Assembly: GCA_023415395.1 (NCBI GenBank) | Contig: JAEZKN010000605.1 | Span: 1 to 9,551, forward strand | Length of the DNA stretch: 9,551 nt | Direction of reading: 5' to 3' | Source of the DNA: Actinomycetes bacterium | Lineage (GTDB): Bacteria > Actinomycetota > Actinomycetes > Propionibacteriales > Nocardioidaceae | Part shown: positions 1-6,350 of the stretch, piece by piece | Layout: the number at the start of each line of letters is the position of its first letter | Numbering within the stretch: position 1 is the first letter of the stretch | Made by a program: the position numbers and the translations under genes | Notes under the pieces: generated by a model | The model's database searches: none | What the model was told of the DNA's origin: nothing | The model's input: the letters and a program-made list of their open reading frames with translations, nothing else

Positions 1-18
1 TATGTGTATAAGCGACAG
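1..18. other. Tn5 mosaic-end / Nextera adapter remnant
   Basis: The first 18 bases, TATGTGTATAAGCGACAG, match 16 of 18 positions of the 3' part of the Tn5 mosaic end (AGATGTGTATAAGAGACAG) used in Nextera tagmentation libraries. They are AT-rich, unlike everything after them. They also interrupt the ubiquitin-like reading frame on the minus strand exactly where they meet genomic sequence. The most likely reading is untrimmed library adapter at a contig end. A genuine Tn5-type transposon end is much less likely. Confidence 0.85.
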
Positions 19-254
19 GTGGCGACCAGCACGTCGCCGGTGCCGATCCCCGCGCGCAGCAGGGGCACCTCGGCCGGGATGGGGGTGCCGATGGCCGTGC
101 GCAGGTCCGGCGCGGCCGGGAGACCGACCTGGCCGGCGTACTCCTCGGCGACGTCTCCGGCCGCGGCACCGGCGGGCACGACGAGGTCCAGGACACCCGC
201 CGGCCCGTGCACGGTCACCGCGAGGAGCTCGGGGTGCGCGAGGGTGTCGGCCAC
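19..254 (-). CDS. EccD/YukD-type ubiquitin-like T7SS protein, N-terminal part
   Basis: This is the first 79 or so codons of a leftward gene cut by the adapter and contig edge; the frame is open over the whole visible part. The peptide begins VADTLAHPELLAVTVHG and continues with a beta-hairpin, a helix, then TPIPAEVPLLRAGIGTGDVLVAT. That order is typical of a ubiquitin-like fold: strand-turn-strand, helix, a 'G-x-P-(x)n-L...GI-x-x-G-D-x-L' segment. In T7SS loci this domain is either the cytoplasmic N-terminus of the membrane channel protein EccD or a free YukD/EsaB protein. Divergence from EccC only 62 bp away supports a T7SS role. GTG at 254 is preferred because GGTGA (complement of 259-263) lies 4 bases before it; a TTG at 287 in the same frame is the alternative. 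Membrane segments that would prove EccD would lie beyond the edge. The T7SS assignment rests on fold pattern and context. Confidence 0.55.
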
Positions 255-304
255 GCGGTCACCGTGCCCCCATTTCGCAGGCGTCAACCACGCTGCGCGG
301 GGGT

Positions 305-309
305 AGAGG
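305..309 (+). promoter_or_regulatory. Ribosome binding site of eccC
   Basis: AGAGG lies 7 bases before the GTG at 317 and decides the start of the EccC gene, since the open frame continues upstream to the window edge. The 62-bp gap between the two divergent T7SS genes (255-316) must hold promoters for both, but I see no convincing -35/-10 pair in it. Confidence 0.6.
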
Positions 310-316
310 TGGCAGC

Positions 317-3300
317 GTGAGTACGACGCTGAGGGGGACCCGGCTCGACGAGCCCGAGATGCCGTCGGGCCAGATCGTGCTGCAGCCACCGCCCCAGCTC
401 GAGCAGTCCGAGGGTGCGAGCGGCGTGCTGATGAACGCCATCCCCATGCTGGGCAGCCTCGGGTCGATCGTCCTGGTGGCGACCATGGGCCGCTCCACCG
501 GCGGCCGCGGGTTCATCGCGGCCGGCATGTTCCTCTTCGCCACGATCGGCTTCATCATCGTCCAGCTGGACCGGCAGCGGAAGCAGCGCACGCAGCAGGT
601 CACCGGCTCGCGCACGGAGTACCTGCGCTACCTCGGCGGCGTCCGCAAGGTCGCCCGCCAGGCCGCCGACCAGCAGCGCCGGGCGCTGACGTGGCACCAC
701 CCGGATCCGGCGTCGCTGCCGGCCCTCGCCGAGGAGCGGTCGCGGGTGTGGGAGCACGGCCCGTCGGACGCGAACTTCCTGCACGTCCGCTACGGCCTGT
801 GCGCGCAGCCCCTGTCGCTGGAGCTGGTGCCGCCGGAGAGCACCCCCATCGACCAGGTCGACCCCGCCGCCGCCTCGGCGCTGCACCGGCTGCTGGTCGT
901 CCACCGGCTGCAGCCGGACCTGCCGGCCTCGATCGACCTGCGCGCCTTCGACCGGGTCGAGGTGTGCGGCGGCGAGGCGCCGGCGCGGGCGCTCGCCCGG
1001 TCGCTCATCTGCTCGGCGGCCGCCTTCCACTCCCCCGAGCACCTCCAGGTCGCGGTGCTCTGCTCCGAGCAGCACCTGGCCCACTGGGACTGGGTGAAGT
1101 GGCTCCCGCACGCCCAGAGCACCCAGCAGTCCGACGCGGTCGGGCCGATGCGGATGGTGTCCACCTCCCTCGCGGACCTGGCCACGCTGCTCCCGCCCGA
1201 CCTCAGCGACCGGCCGCGGTTCGGCGCCGACGAGCGGCCCGCCACCCCGCACCTGCTGCTGGTGATCGACGGCGGCGAGCTGCCGCCCGGCAACCACGTC
1301 GTACCCCCCGACGGCCTGCACGGCGTCACCCTCCTCGACCTGCCGGCACGCTGGGACGAGCTCGAGGACGCGACCCGCCTGCGCATCCAGCTCGGCGCCG
1401 AGGCCGGCTCGGACGGCCGCCCGGTGATGGAGGCGCTGCGGCTGCGCGAGGAGCCGGTCCGGGCGCGGGCCGACCAGTGCACGATCGCGACCGCCGAGGC
1501 GTTCGCGCGCCGGCTGACGCCGCTGCACACCACCGCCGCCGGCGTGGTCGATCAGAGCGGCGAGATCGCCGGTCCCAGCGACTTCATGGAGCTGCTCGCG
1601 CTCGGCGACGTGCACGGCTTCGACCCCGCCAAGGCCTGGGTCCCGCGACCCGCGCGCGACCGGCTGCGCGTGCCCATCGGCCTGGGCGAGGGCGGCTCGC
1701 TGGTCCACCTCGACATCAAGGAGAGCGCCCAGCAGGGCATGGGCCCGCACGGTCTCGTCATCGGGGCGACCGGCTCGGGCAAGTCGGAGTTCCTGCGCAC
1801 GCTGGTGCTCGGCCTGGCCATGACCCACTCCCCCGAGCAGCTGAACATGGTGCTCGTCGACTTCAAGGGCGGCGCGACCTTCGCCGGCATGTCCGACCTG
1901 CCGCACGTCTCGGCGGTCATCACCAACCTGGCCCAGGAGCTCACGCTCGTCGACCGCATGCAGGACGCGCTGTCCGGCGAGATGGTGCGGCGGCAGGAGC
2001 TGCTGCGCGAGGCGGGCAACTTCGCCTCGATCCGCGACTACGAGAAGGCGCGCGTCGCCGGCGAGGACCTCGCGCCGATGCCCTCGCTCTTCATCGTCGT
2101 CGACGAGTTCTCCGAGATGCTCTCGGCGAAGCCCGAGTTCATCGACCTCTTCGTCGCCATCGGCCGCCTGGGCCGGTCGCTCGGCCTGCACCTGCTCCTC
2201 GCCTCCCAGCGGCTCGAGGAGGGACGCCTGCGCGGCCTGGAGTCGCACCTGTCCTACCGGGTCGGCCTGCGCACGTTCAGCGCGAGCGAGTCGCGCGCCG
2301 TCCTGGGCGTCCCGGACGCCTACGAGCTGCCGGCCGACCCCGGCCTGGGCTACCTCAAGCCCGACCCGACGACGATGCTGCGTTTCAAGGCGGCGTACGT
2401 GTCCGGTCCGCCGGCCGCCTCGCGGGTCCGCGTGCGCCGCGACGAGGGCGGCCACCTGCAGGGGATCTTGCCCTTCACGATCTCGGAGGTGCAGAAGCTC
2501 GAGGTCGCCGAGCCCGAGCCGGAGCCCGTGGTCGTCGAGCAGCCCGGCGAGCAGGAGTCGCTGCTCGACCTCAGCGTGCGCCGGATGGTCGGCCACGGCC
2601 CGGCGGCGCACCAGGTCTGGCTGCCGCCGCTCGACGTGCCCGACACCCTCGACGCCCTCATGCCGGACCTCAACGAGCACCCCGACCTCGGCCTGGTCTC
2701 GCCGCACTGGCGCGGCGCCGGTGGGCTCGTGGTCCCGCTCGGCACCATCGACCGGCCGCGCGAGCAGCGCCGCGAGACGATGACGATCGACCTCAGCGGC
2801 TCCGGCGGCCACGTCGCCGTCGTCGGCGGCCCCCGCAGCGGCAAGAGCACGCTGCTGCGCACGATCGTCGCGAGCATGTCGCTGACGACGACCCCGCTGG
2901 AGTCGCAGTTCTACGTCCTCGACTTCGGCGGCGGCACCTTCGCGCCGTTCACCGAGCTGCCGCACGTCGCCGGCGTCGGCACGCGCTCCGAGCCCGACGT
3001 CGTGCGCCGGATCGTGGCCGAGGTGCAGACGCTCGTCGACCGCCGGGAGGGCTACTTCCGCGAGCAGGGCATCGACTCCATCGAGACCTACCGCGCCCGC
3101 CGGCGCGCCGGCTCCGTCGACGCCGGGTACGGCGACGTCTTCCTCGTGGTCGACGGGTGGAGCACCGTCCGGGCGGACTTCGACGACCTGGAGTTCGAGC
3201 TCCAGCAGCTCGCGACCCGCGGCCTCACCTTCGGCCTCCACCTCGTCGTGGGGGCGGCCCGGTGGGCCGACTTCCGGGCCGCGATGCGCGACCTCTTCGG

Positions 3301-4291
3301 CACCCGTCTCGAGCTCCGGCTCGGCGACCCCATGGACTCCGAGATCGACCGCAAGGTGGCGGCGCTGGTTCCGGCCGGTCGGCCCGGTCGCGGTCTGGTG
3401 CAGGGCAAGCTGCACATGCTGACCGCGCTGCCGCGGATCGACGGCACCCCCGACTCCGACGGGCTCGGCGACGGCGTCGAGCACCTCATCAAGCGGGTCA
3501 CGGCGGCGTGGACCGGACCGACCGGCCCGAAGCTGCGCCTGCTGCCGGAGCGGATCGGTCTCGACGAGGTGCGCACGATGGCGCGGGAGGACGACCGCCG
3601 CCTCCTGCTGGCCGTCGACGAGCGGGAGCTCGCGGCGGTCGGGCTCGACGTGGACGCCGAGCCGCACCTCCTCATGTTCGGCGACGGGCAGTCGGGCAAG
3701 AGCGCCGCACTTCGCGCCTATGCCCACGAGGTGATGCGGACCCGGTCGTCGAAGGAGGCGCAGCTCGTGGTGGTCGACTACCGCCGCTCGCTGCTGGGCG
3801 AGGTGCCCGACGAGTACCTCCTCAACTACCTCACCTCGGCCGCCCAGGCCACGCCGGCGATCCGCGACCTCGCGTCCTACCTGGAGTCGCGGATCCCGGG
3901 GCCCGACGTGACGCCCGACCAGCTGCGCAACCGGAGCTGGTGGACCGGCGCCGAGGTGTTCGTGCTCGTCGACGACTACGACCTGGTCGCGACCCAGCAG
4001 AGCTCACCGGTGGCCGCGCTCCAGCCGCTGCTCGCCCAGGCTCGCGACGTCGGCCTGCACCTGGTCGTCGCACGCCGCTCCGGCGGCGCCTCGCGCGCGC
4101 TCTACGAGCCGGTGATCCAGTCGCTGCGCGACCTCGCGATGCCCGGCCTCCTCCTCTCCGGCAGCCCGGACGAGGGCCCGCTCCTCGGCAACCAGAAGCC
4201 CCAGCCTGCGCCGCCGGGTCGCGGCCGCCTGGTCACCCGCGACCGCGGGGTGGAGGTCGTCCAGCTGGCGTGGCGCGAGCCGACCCTGTGA
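317..4291 (+). CDS. eccC: Type VII secretion ATPase EccC (EccCa and EccCb fused)
   Basis: This is the motor ATPase of an ESX/T7SS machine, which recognises and drives WXG100-type substrates across the inner membrane. It has 1324 residues, the usual size for the fused form. An EccC-type N-terminus (PSGQIVLQPPPQL, residues 16-28) precedes two transmembrane helices (about 37-58 and 65-84). Three FtsK/SpoIIIE-type ATPase domains follow. Domain 1 has Walker A GATGSGKS at 483-490 and Walker B IVVDE with D596-E597. Domain 2 has Walker A GGPRSGKS at 837-844, and Walker B VVDG (D946-G947). Domain 3 has Walker A GDGQSGKS at 1122-1129, and Walker B LVDD (D1219-D1220). Only domain 1 keeps the catalytic glutamate, as known for EccC, where domains 2 and 3 are regulatory and domain 3 binds the substrate signal. 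An acidic, proline-rich linker (about 728-745) joins domains 1 and 2. No esx/WXG100 gene lies downstream, so substrates and the other Ecc genes must be across the left edge or elsewhere. Confidence 0.95.
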   Translation: MSTTLRGTRLDEPEMPSGQIVLQPPPQLEQSEGASGVLMNAIPMLGSLGSIVLVATMGRSTGGRGFIAAGMFLFATIGFIIVQLDRQRKQRTQQVTGSRTEYLRYLGGVRKVARQAADQQRRALTWHHPDPASLPALAEERSRVWEHGPSDANFLHVRYGLCAQPLSLELVPPESTPIDQVDPAAASALHRLLVVHRLQPDLPASIDLRAFDRVEVCGGEAPARALARSLICSAAAFHSPEHLQVAVLCSEQHLAHWDWVKWLPHAQSTQQSDAVGPMRMVSTSLADLATLLPPDLSDRPRFGADERPATPHLLLVIDGGELPPGNHVVPPDGLHGVTLLDLPARWDELEDATRLRIQLGAEAGSDGRPVMEALRLREEPVRARADQCTIATAEAFARRLTPLHTTAAGVVDQSGEIAGPSDFMELLALGDVHGFDPAKAWVPRPARDRLRVPIGLGEGGSLVHLDIKESAQQGMGPHGLVIGATGSGKSEFLRTLVLGLAMTHSPEQLNMVLVDFKGGATFAGMSDLPHVSAVITNLAQELTLVDRMQDALSGEMVRRQELLREAGNFASIRDYEKARVAGEDLAPMPSLFIVVDEFSEMLSAKPEFIDLFVAIGRLGRSLGLHLLLASQRLEEGRLRGLESHLSYRVGLRTFSASESRAVLGVPDAYELPADPGLGYLKPDPTTMLRFKAAYVSGPPAASRVRVRRDEGGHLQGILPFTISEVQKLEVAEPEPEPVVVEQPGEQESLLDLSVRRMVGHGPAAHQVWLPPLDVPDTLDALMPDLNEHPDLGLVSPHWRGAGGLVVPLGTIDRPREQRRETMTIDLSGSGGHVAVVGGPRSGKSTLLRTIVASMSLTTTPLESQFYVLDFGGGTFAPFTELPHVAGVGTRSEPDVVRRIVAEVQTLVDRREGYFREQGIDSIETYRARRRAGSVDAGYGDVFLVVDGWSTVRADFDDLEFELQQLATRGLTFGLHLVVGAARWADFRAAMRDLFGTRLELRLGDPMDSEIDRKVAALVPAGRPGRGLVQGKLHMLTALPRIDGTPDSDGLGDGVEHLIKRVTAAWTGPTGPKLRLLPERIGLDEVRTMAREDDRRLLLAVDERELAAVGLDVDAEPHLLMFGDGQSGKSAALRAYAHEVMRTRSSKEAQLVVVDYRRSLLGEVPDEYLLNYLTSAAQATPAIRDLASYLESRIPGPDVTPDQLRNRSWWTGAEVFVLVDDYDLVATQQSSPVAALQPLLAQARDVGLHLVVARRSGGASRALYEPVIQSLRDLAMPGLLLSGSPDEGPLLGNQKPQPAPPGRGRLVTRDRGVEVVQLAWREPTL

Positions 4292-4313
4292 CCCGGGGCG
4301 CTTGGATGGCTCC

Positions 4314-4700
4314 GTGGAGATCGAGACCCCGTCCCCGGCCGGCGTCGAGGAGTCGCTCGCCCTGGCGCGGCGCTGGCTCCCGGCCTTCCTCGAGGGCCGG
4401 CGTGCCGACGACGACGTCTACGCCGACGGCGTGACCACCTGGCACAACATCGGCGAGCGCGAGTCGGTCGTCCAGCAGACGCCCTCGCGCACCCGGGCCG
4501 GCGGCGAGCTGCGGGTGGAGGACGTCCGCCTCCGGGTCTTCGACGGCGGCTGGGTCCTCCAGGGCACGACCGCCGGCACCAGCGCCTCCGGCGACCCCGT
4601 GCGGATCCCGAGCTGCCTGGTCGTCACCGTGCGGGAGGGCCGGATCGCCCGGTTCGAGGAGTACGCCGACTCGCGGGCGGCCGAGGCCCTGCTGGGCTGA
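4314..4700 (+). CDS. NTF2-like (SnoaL-type) small protein
   Basis: A protein of 128 residues with the alpha+beta pattern of the NTF2/SnoaL-like superfamily: an N-terminal helix (VEESLALARRWLPAFLEG), a WHNIGERES strand-turn, repeated strands (LRVEDVRLRVFDGGWVLQG), and the typical ending VVTVREGRIARFEEYADS. Members form cone-shaped cupped folds and serve as cyclases, isomerases, dehydratases or ligand binders, so the fold alone gives no substrate. GTG at 4314 was chosen because GGA sits 7 bases upstream; a TTG at 4302 in the same frame adds four residues (LDGS). It starts 10-22 bases after the EccC stop and is probably co-transcribed with it, but NTF2 proteins are not known T7SS components, so adjacency may be incidental. 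Its stop codon lies inside the following hairpin. Confidence 0.75.
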   Translation: MEIETPSPAGVEESLALARRWLPAFLEGRRADDDVYADGVTTWHNIGERESVVQQTPSRTRAGGELRVEDVRLRVFDGGWVLQGTTAGTSASGDPVRIPSCLVVTVREGRIARFEEYADSRAAEALLG

Positions 4701-4723
4701 GCGGGCGCCTGTCCCGCTCAGCC
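4695..4723. terminator. Bidirectional hairpin terminator candidate
   Basis: A perfect 11-bp inverted repeat, GGCTGAGCGGG and CCCGCTCAGCC, flanks a 7-base loop. It sits between two converging genes and includes the TGA stop (4698-4700) of the plus-strand NTF2 gene. There is no U-tract on either side, as is usual for high-GC actinobacterial terminators. Position and perfect stem argue for termination of both transcripts. Confidence 0.7.
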
Positions 4724-4728
4724 GCCGC

Positions 4729-4761
4729 CAGGCGTGGCTCAGGCGTGGCTCAGGCGTGGGT
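4729..4761. repeat. Three-copy 11-bp tandem repeat
   Basis: CAGGCGTGGCT occurs at 4729-4739 and 4740-4750, and CAGGCGTGGGT at 4751-4761, head to tail with one change in the third copy. The third copy holds the last codons of the minus-strand NTF2 gene and, with the junction at 4750-4752, its TGA stop. The copies probably arose by slippage. Because 11 is not a multiple of 3, a change in copy number beyond the stop does not alter the protein. Confidence 0.85.
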
Positions 4762-5199
4762 GTGCTCGCCGGGACCCTTGACCCGGGTGCCCGGGAGGTC
4801 GGCCAGGTCGTGGGTGATCTCGAAGGTCCGCCGGTACCCGGTGTGCGTGACCCGCCAGCCCTCCGGCGTCCGCACGTAGCGGTCGTCGTAGAAGGCCGCG
4901 CCCTCGAGCATGAAGGAGAAGGCAGGGACGATCACCTTGTCCTGGAGGTACCAGCGCGCGGTCGCGGTGTCACCGTCGACGGTGATCTCGGGGTGGTGGA
5001 CCTGGTGCAGCGTGAGGATCCCCTCGCCCAGGTTCTCCTGCATGTACGCCACGAGCGCGGCCCGGTCGCCGAAGACCAGGCCGTTGTAGTCCGCCGTGGC
5101 GGCAGGCACGAAGCACGCCGCGAACTCGTCCCACCGCTTGGTGTCGAGGGTGCGCAGGTAGCGGTACTTCAGCTGGCTGATCGCGGTGAGGTCGTCCAC
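4750..5199 (-). CDS. NTF2/SnoaL-like protein, possible steroid-pathway isomerase or dehydratase
   Basis: A 149-residue single-domain protein of the SnoaL_4/NTF2-like type. Visible features are the N-terminal helix with YRYLRTLDTKRWDEF (12-26), a FGDRAALVAYM helix (43-53), LHQVHHPEITVDGDTATARWYLQD (64-87), and the characteristic C-terminal strand AAFYDDRYVRTPEGWRVTHTGY (101-122). In related bile-acid 7-alpha-dehydratases (BaiE) a Tyr and a His in these first and third segments are catalytic; Y12 or Y14 and H68 or H69 are the likely equivalents here, which is inference. GTG at 5199 is the only usable start: no other start codon lies in frame between it and an upstream stop, and there is no Shine-Dalgarno. 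The mRNA is therefore probably leaderless. The KstR-like box overlapping its promoter suggests a role in steroid or lipid catabolism. The substrate is unknown. Confidence 0.85.
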   Translation of the reverse strand: MDDLTAISQLKYRYLRTLDTKRWDEFAACFVPAATADYNGLVFGDRAALVAYMQENLGEGILTLHQVHHPEITVDGDTATARWYLQDKVIVPAFSFMLEGAAFYDDRYVRTPEGWRVTHTGYRRTFEITHDLADLPGTRVKGPGEHTHA

Positions 5200-5204
5200 G
5201 GAAG

Positions 5205-5218
5205 TAGAACGTATTCCA
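5205..5218 (-). promoter_or_regulatory. KstR-like operator overlapping the NTF2 gene promoter
   Basis: Read on the minus strand, TGGAATACGTTCTA matches seven of the eight fixed positions of the KstR box TnnAACnnGTTnnA; the single miss is AAT for AAC. It shares 11 of 14 bases with the operator at 7971-7984. It ends five bases before the GTG start. It also overlaps a TANNNT-type -10 (TACGTT, complement of 5208-5213), so bound repressor would block transcription. The regulator identity is inferred from the motif. Confidence 0.6.
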
Positions 5219-5224
5219 GTTCTG

Positions 5225-5239
5225 CGGATCGGTCATCCG
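5225..5239. repeat. Short inverted repeat in divergent intergenic region
   Basis: CGGAT and ATCCG form a perfect 5-bp inverted repeat around CGGTC, between the KstR-like box and the start of the 54-residue gene. It could be a second regulator site, but arms this short can occur by chance. The rest of this 121-bp gap (5200-5320) holds a TTGACG at 5240-5245 that could be a -35 element, with no good -10 at the right distance. Confidence 0.3.
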
Positions 5240-5306
5240 TTGACGTGTTCGTAACGCGGGGTCAACCTCGCCGCCACACCGCTTCGGCACGCTAGGGACC
5301 TAAGTC

Positions 5307-5315
5307 AGGAGGAGG
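5307..5315 (+). promoter_or_regulatory. Very strong ribosome binding site
   Basis: AGGAGGAGG lies 5 bases before the ATG at 5321. It is the best Shine-Dalgarno in the window and is a main reason for accepting the short reading frame after it as a real gene. Confidence 0.85.
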
Positions 5316-5320
5316 ACGAC

Positions 5321-5485
5321 ATGGACGACCACACCACCATCCAGGACCAGCTCGTCGAGCGCCGTGCCGCGCTCCGCGTCAAGCACACCCAGGCGCTCAC
5401 CTCGCTCATGGAGGAGCGCGCCGACCTCAAGGGGGTCCACGCCCTCGCCGACTACTTCGACGAGGCGGTCCGCTGGTCCGCGTGA
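5321..5485 (+). CDS. Small protein of 54 residues, unknown function
   Basis: The frame begins MDDHTTIQDQLVERRAALRV and ends ALADYFDEAVRWSA. It starts with ATG directly after an optimal Shine-Dalgarno, and its third codon positions are almost all G or C, so translation is likely. The peptide is highly charged and predicted helical, with an N-terminal stretch (QDQLVERRAALRVKHTQAL) that could be amphipathic or form a coiled coil, a short loop at DLKG (35-38), and a second helix ending in aromatic residues. It has no membrane segment, signal peptide or metal-binding cluster. I do not recognise a family. It lies 51 bases before the next plus-strand gene, which appears to have its own promoter, so it may be a single-gene unit. 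Confidence 0.75.
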   Translation: MDDHTTIQDQLVERRAALRVKHTQALTSLMEERADLKGVHALADYFDEAVRWSA

Positions 5486-5524
5486 CCACCCGTCAGGGGT
5501 GAGCCCAGCCCTGGGACGCGGAGG

Positions 5525-5530
5525 TAGGGT
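5525..5530 (+). promoter_or_regulatory. -10 element of a leaderless promoter
   Basis: TAGGGT fits the actinobacterial -10 pattern TANNNT and ends exactly 6 bases before the GTG start at 5537. Transcription would therefore start at or next to the start codon. The only Shine-Dalgarno-like sequence, GGAGG at 5520-5524, is 12 bases from the start, which is too far to work well. No clear -35 is visible. Confidence 0.6.
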
Positions 5531-5536
5531 CGCGGC

Positions 5537-5833
5537 GTGATCTTCAAGCGCGTCGGCGTCGGGAAGCCCTACCCCGACCACGGCCTCACGTCGCGGGGCT
5601 GGGCGGCCGTGCCGCCGCGGCAGGTGCGCCTGGACCAGCTGGTCACCACCAAGGACACGCTCCAGCTCGCCACGCTCCTCGACGAGGACTCGACGTTCTA
5701 CGGCGACCTCTTCGCCCACGTCGTCGAGTGGGAGGGCGAGCTCTACCTCGAGGACGGGCTGCACCGCGCCCTCCGCGCGGCCCTCCAGCAGCGTCACGTC
5801 CTCCACGCCCGCGTCCACCCGGTCCAGGCCTGA
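5537..5833 (+). CDS. Conserved actinobacterial protein, Rv0430-like
   Basis: A soluble 98-residue protein beginning MIFKRVGVGKPYPDHG, with later conserved-looking stretches WAAVPPRQVRLDQLVTTKDTL (about 23-43), EDSTFYGDLFAHVVEW (50-65) and LYLEDGLHRALRAALQQR (69-86). From memory this resembles Rv0430 of M. tuberculosis, a small conserved protein of unknown function encoded directly before the LytR_C protein Rv0431, and the same order is seen here. The GTG start at 5537 is supported by the -10 element 6 bases upstream and by the immediate match to the family N-terminus. The LytR_C gene begins 10 bases after its stop, so the two are probably one operon. No catalytic motif can be assigned; a role connected with the envelope is suggested only by the neighbour. 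Confidence 0.85.
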   Translation: MIFKRVGVGKPYPDHGLTSRGWAAVPPRQVRLDQLVTTKDTLQLATLLDEDSTFYGDLFAHVVEWEGELYLEDGLHRALRAALQQRHVLHARVHPVQA

Positions 5834-5843
5834 GGTCGGCCTG

Positions 5844-6350
5844 ATGTCTCAGGGAGCGCGGACCGCGACGACGCTCTCCGTGCTCGGCCTGCTGCTGGTC
5901 GTGGCGGCGGCGTGGGGGTGGAGCGCCGCGACCGACCCGCTCCCCGGCAAGGTCGACACCGCGGTTTGCGTCGACCGCACCGTCACCGAGGGCGAGAAGG
6001 TGTTCCCGCAGGACGTCACGGTCAGCGTCTACAACGCCGGCAACCGCGAGGGCCTGGCCGGACGGGTCATGCGGGAGCTCACCGACGCCGGCTTCCACGA
6101 GGGCAGCAGCGGCAACGCCGCCCCGACCGTCCGCGTGCCCGTCGCGCAGATCTGGACGCTCGAGCCGCGCAACCCCGACGTGCGGCTGGTCGCGAGCCGG
6201 CTGGGCCGCAACGTCGACGTCCAGCGCCGCGAACCGGTCGGCCACGGCGTGACCGTGGTCGTCGGCGACGGCTTCACCGAGGTCCGCGAGGGCCGGGAGG
6301 CCGTGGTCGCCCGAGCGGACGCGACGATCTGCAGCCCCCCGGTCAACTAG
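5844..6350 (+). CDS. Membrane-anchored LytR_C-domain protein, VirR (Rv0431)-like
   Basis: A 168-residue protein with a short cytoplasmic N-terminus, one transmembrane segment or uncleaved signal anchor (about 8-28, LSVLGLLLVVAAAWGW), and an outward-facing domain. Residues 58-145 fit the LytR_C domain: DVTVSVYNAGNREGLAGRVM, then a helix and DAGF, then a strand with IWTLEPRNPDVRLVASRLG. Two cysteines outside the membrane (C42 and C163) flank the domain and could form a disulfide. The size and layout match VirR/Rv0431 of M. tuberculosis, linked to cell-envelope integrity and vesicle release; shared function is inferred. ATG at 5844 follows GAGG by 8 bases. It lies 10 bases after the Rv0430-like gene. 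Its last 8 bases overlap the end of the converging antiporter gene. Confidence 0.88.
   Translation: MSQGARTATTLSVLGLLLVVAAAWGWSAATDPLPGKVDTAVCVDRTVTEGEKVFPQDVTVSVYNAGNREGLAGRVMRELTDAGFHEGSSGNAAPTVRVPVAQIWTLEPRNPDVRLVASRLGRNVDVQRREPVGHGVTVVVGDGFTEVREGREAVVARADATICSPPVN

Noticed and set aside
4..306. Plus-strand open frame starting at the window edge
   Set aside because: It starts within adapter sequence and gives a Ser/Pro/Arg-rich shadow of the ubiquitin-like gene on the other strand.
284..3727. 1147-codon open frame on the minus strand opposite eccC
   Set aside because: It is a shadow of the high-GC coding frame: its translation is dominated by Arg, Ala, Gly, Val, Glu and His with no recognisable domain, whereas the plus strand carries three intact ATPase domains.
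691..4434. 1247-codon plus-strand frame within eccC
   Set aside because: Low-complexity Arg/Ala/Pro/Gly translation offset from the real frame; no motifs.
5494..5515. Stem-loop (CAGGG/CCCTG, or CCCAG/CTGGG) between the 54-residue gene and the Rv0430-like gene
   Set aside because: Only 5-bp arms, with a 10-base or an impossible 2-base loop; too weak to call a terminator in such GC-rich DNA.
5537..5833. Antitoxin of a VapB-type toxin-antitoxin pair
   Set aside because: No DNA-binding antitoxin motif and no PIN-domain toxin next to it; the neighbour is a LytR_C membrane protein.
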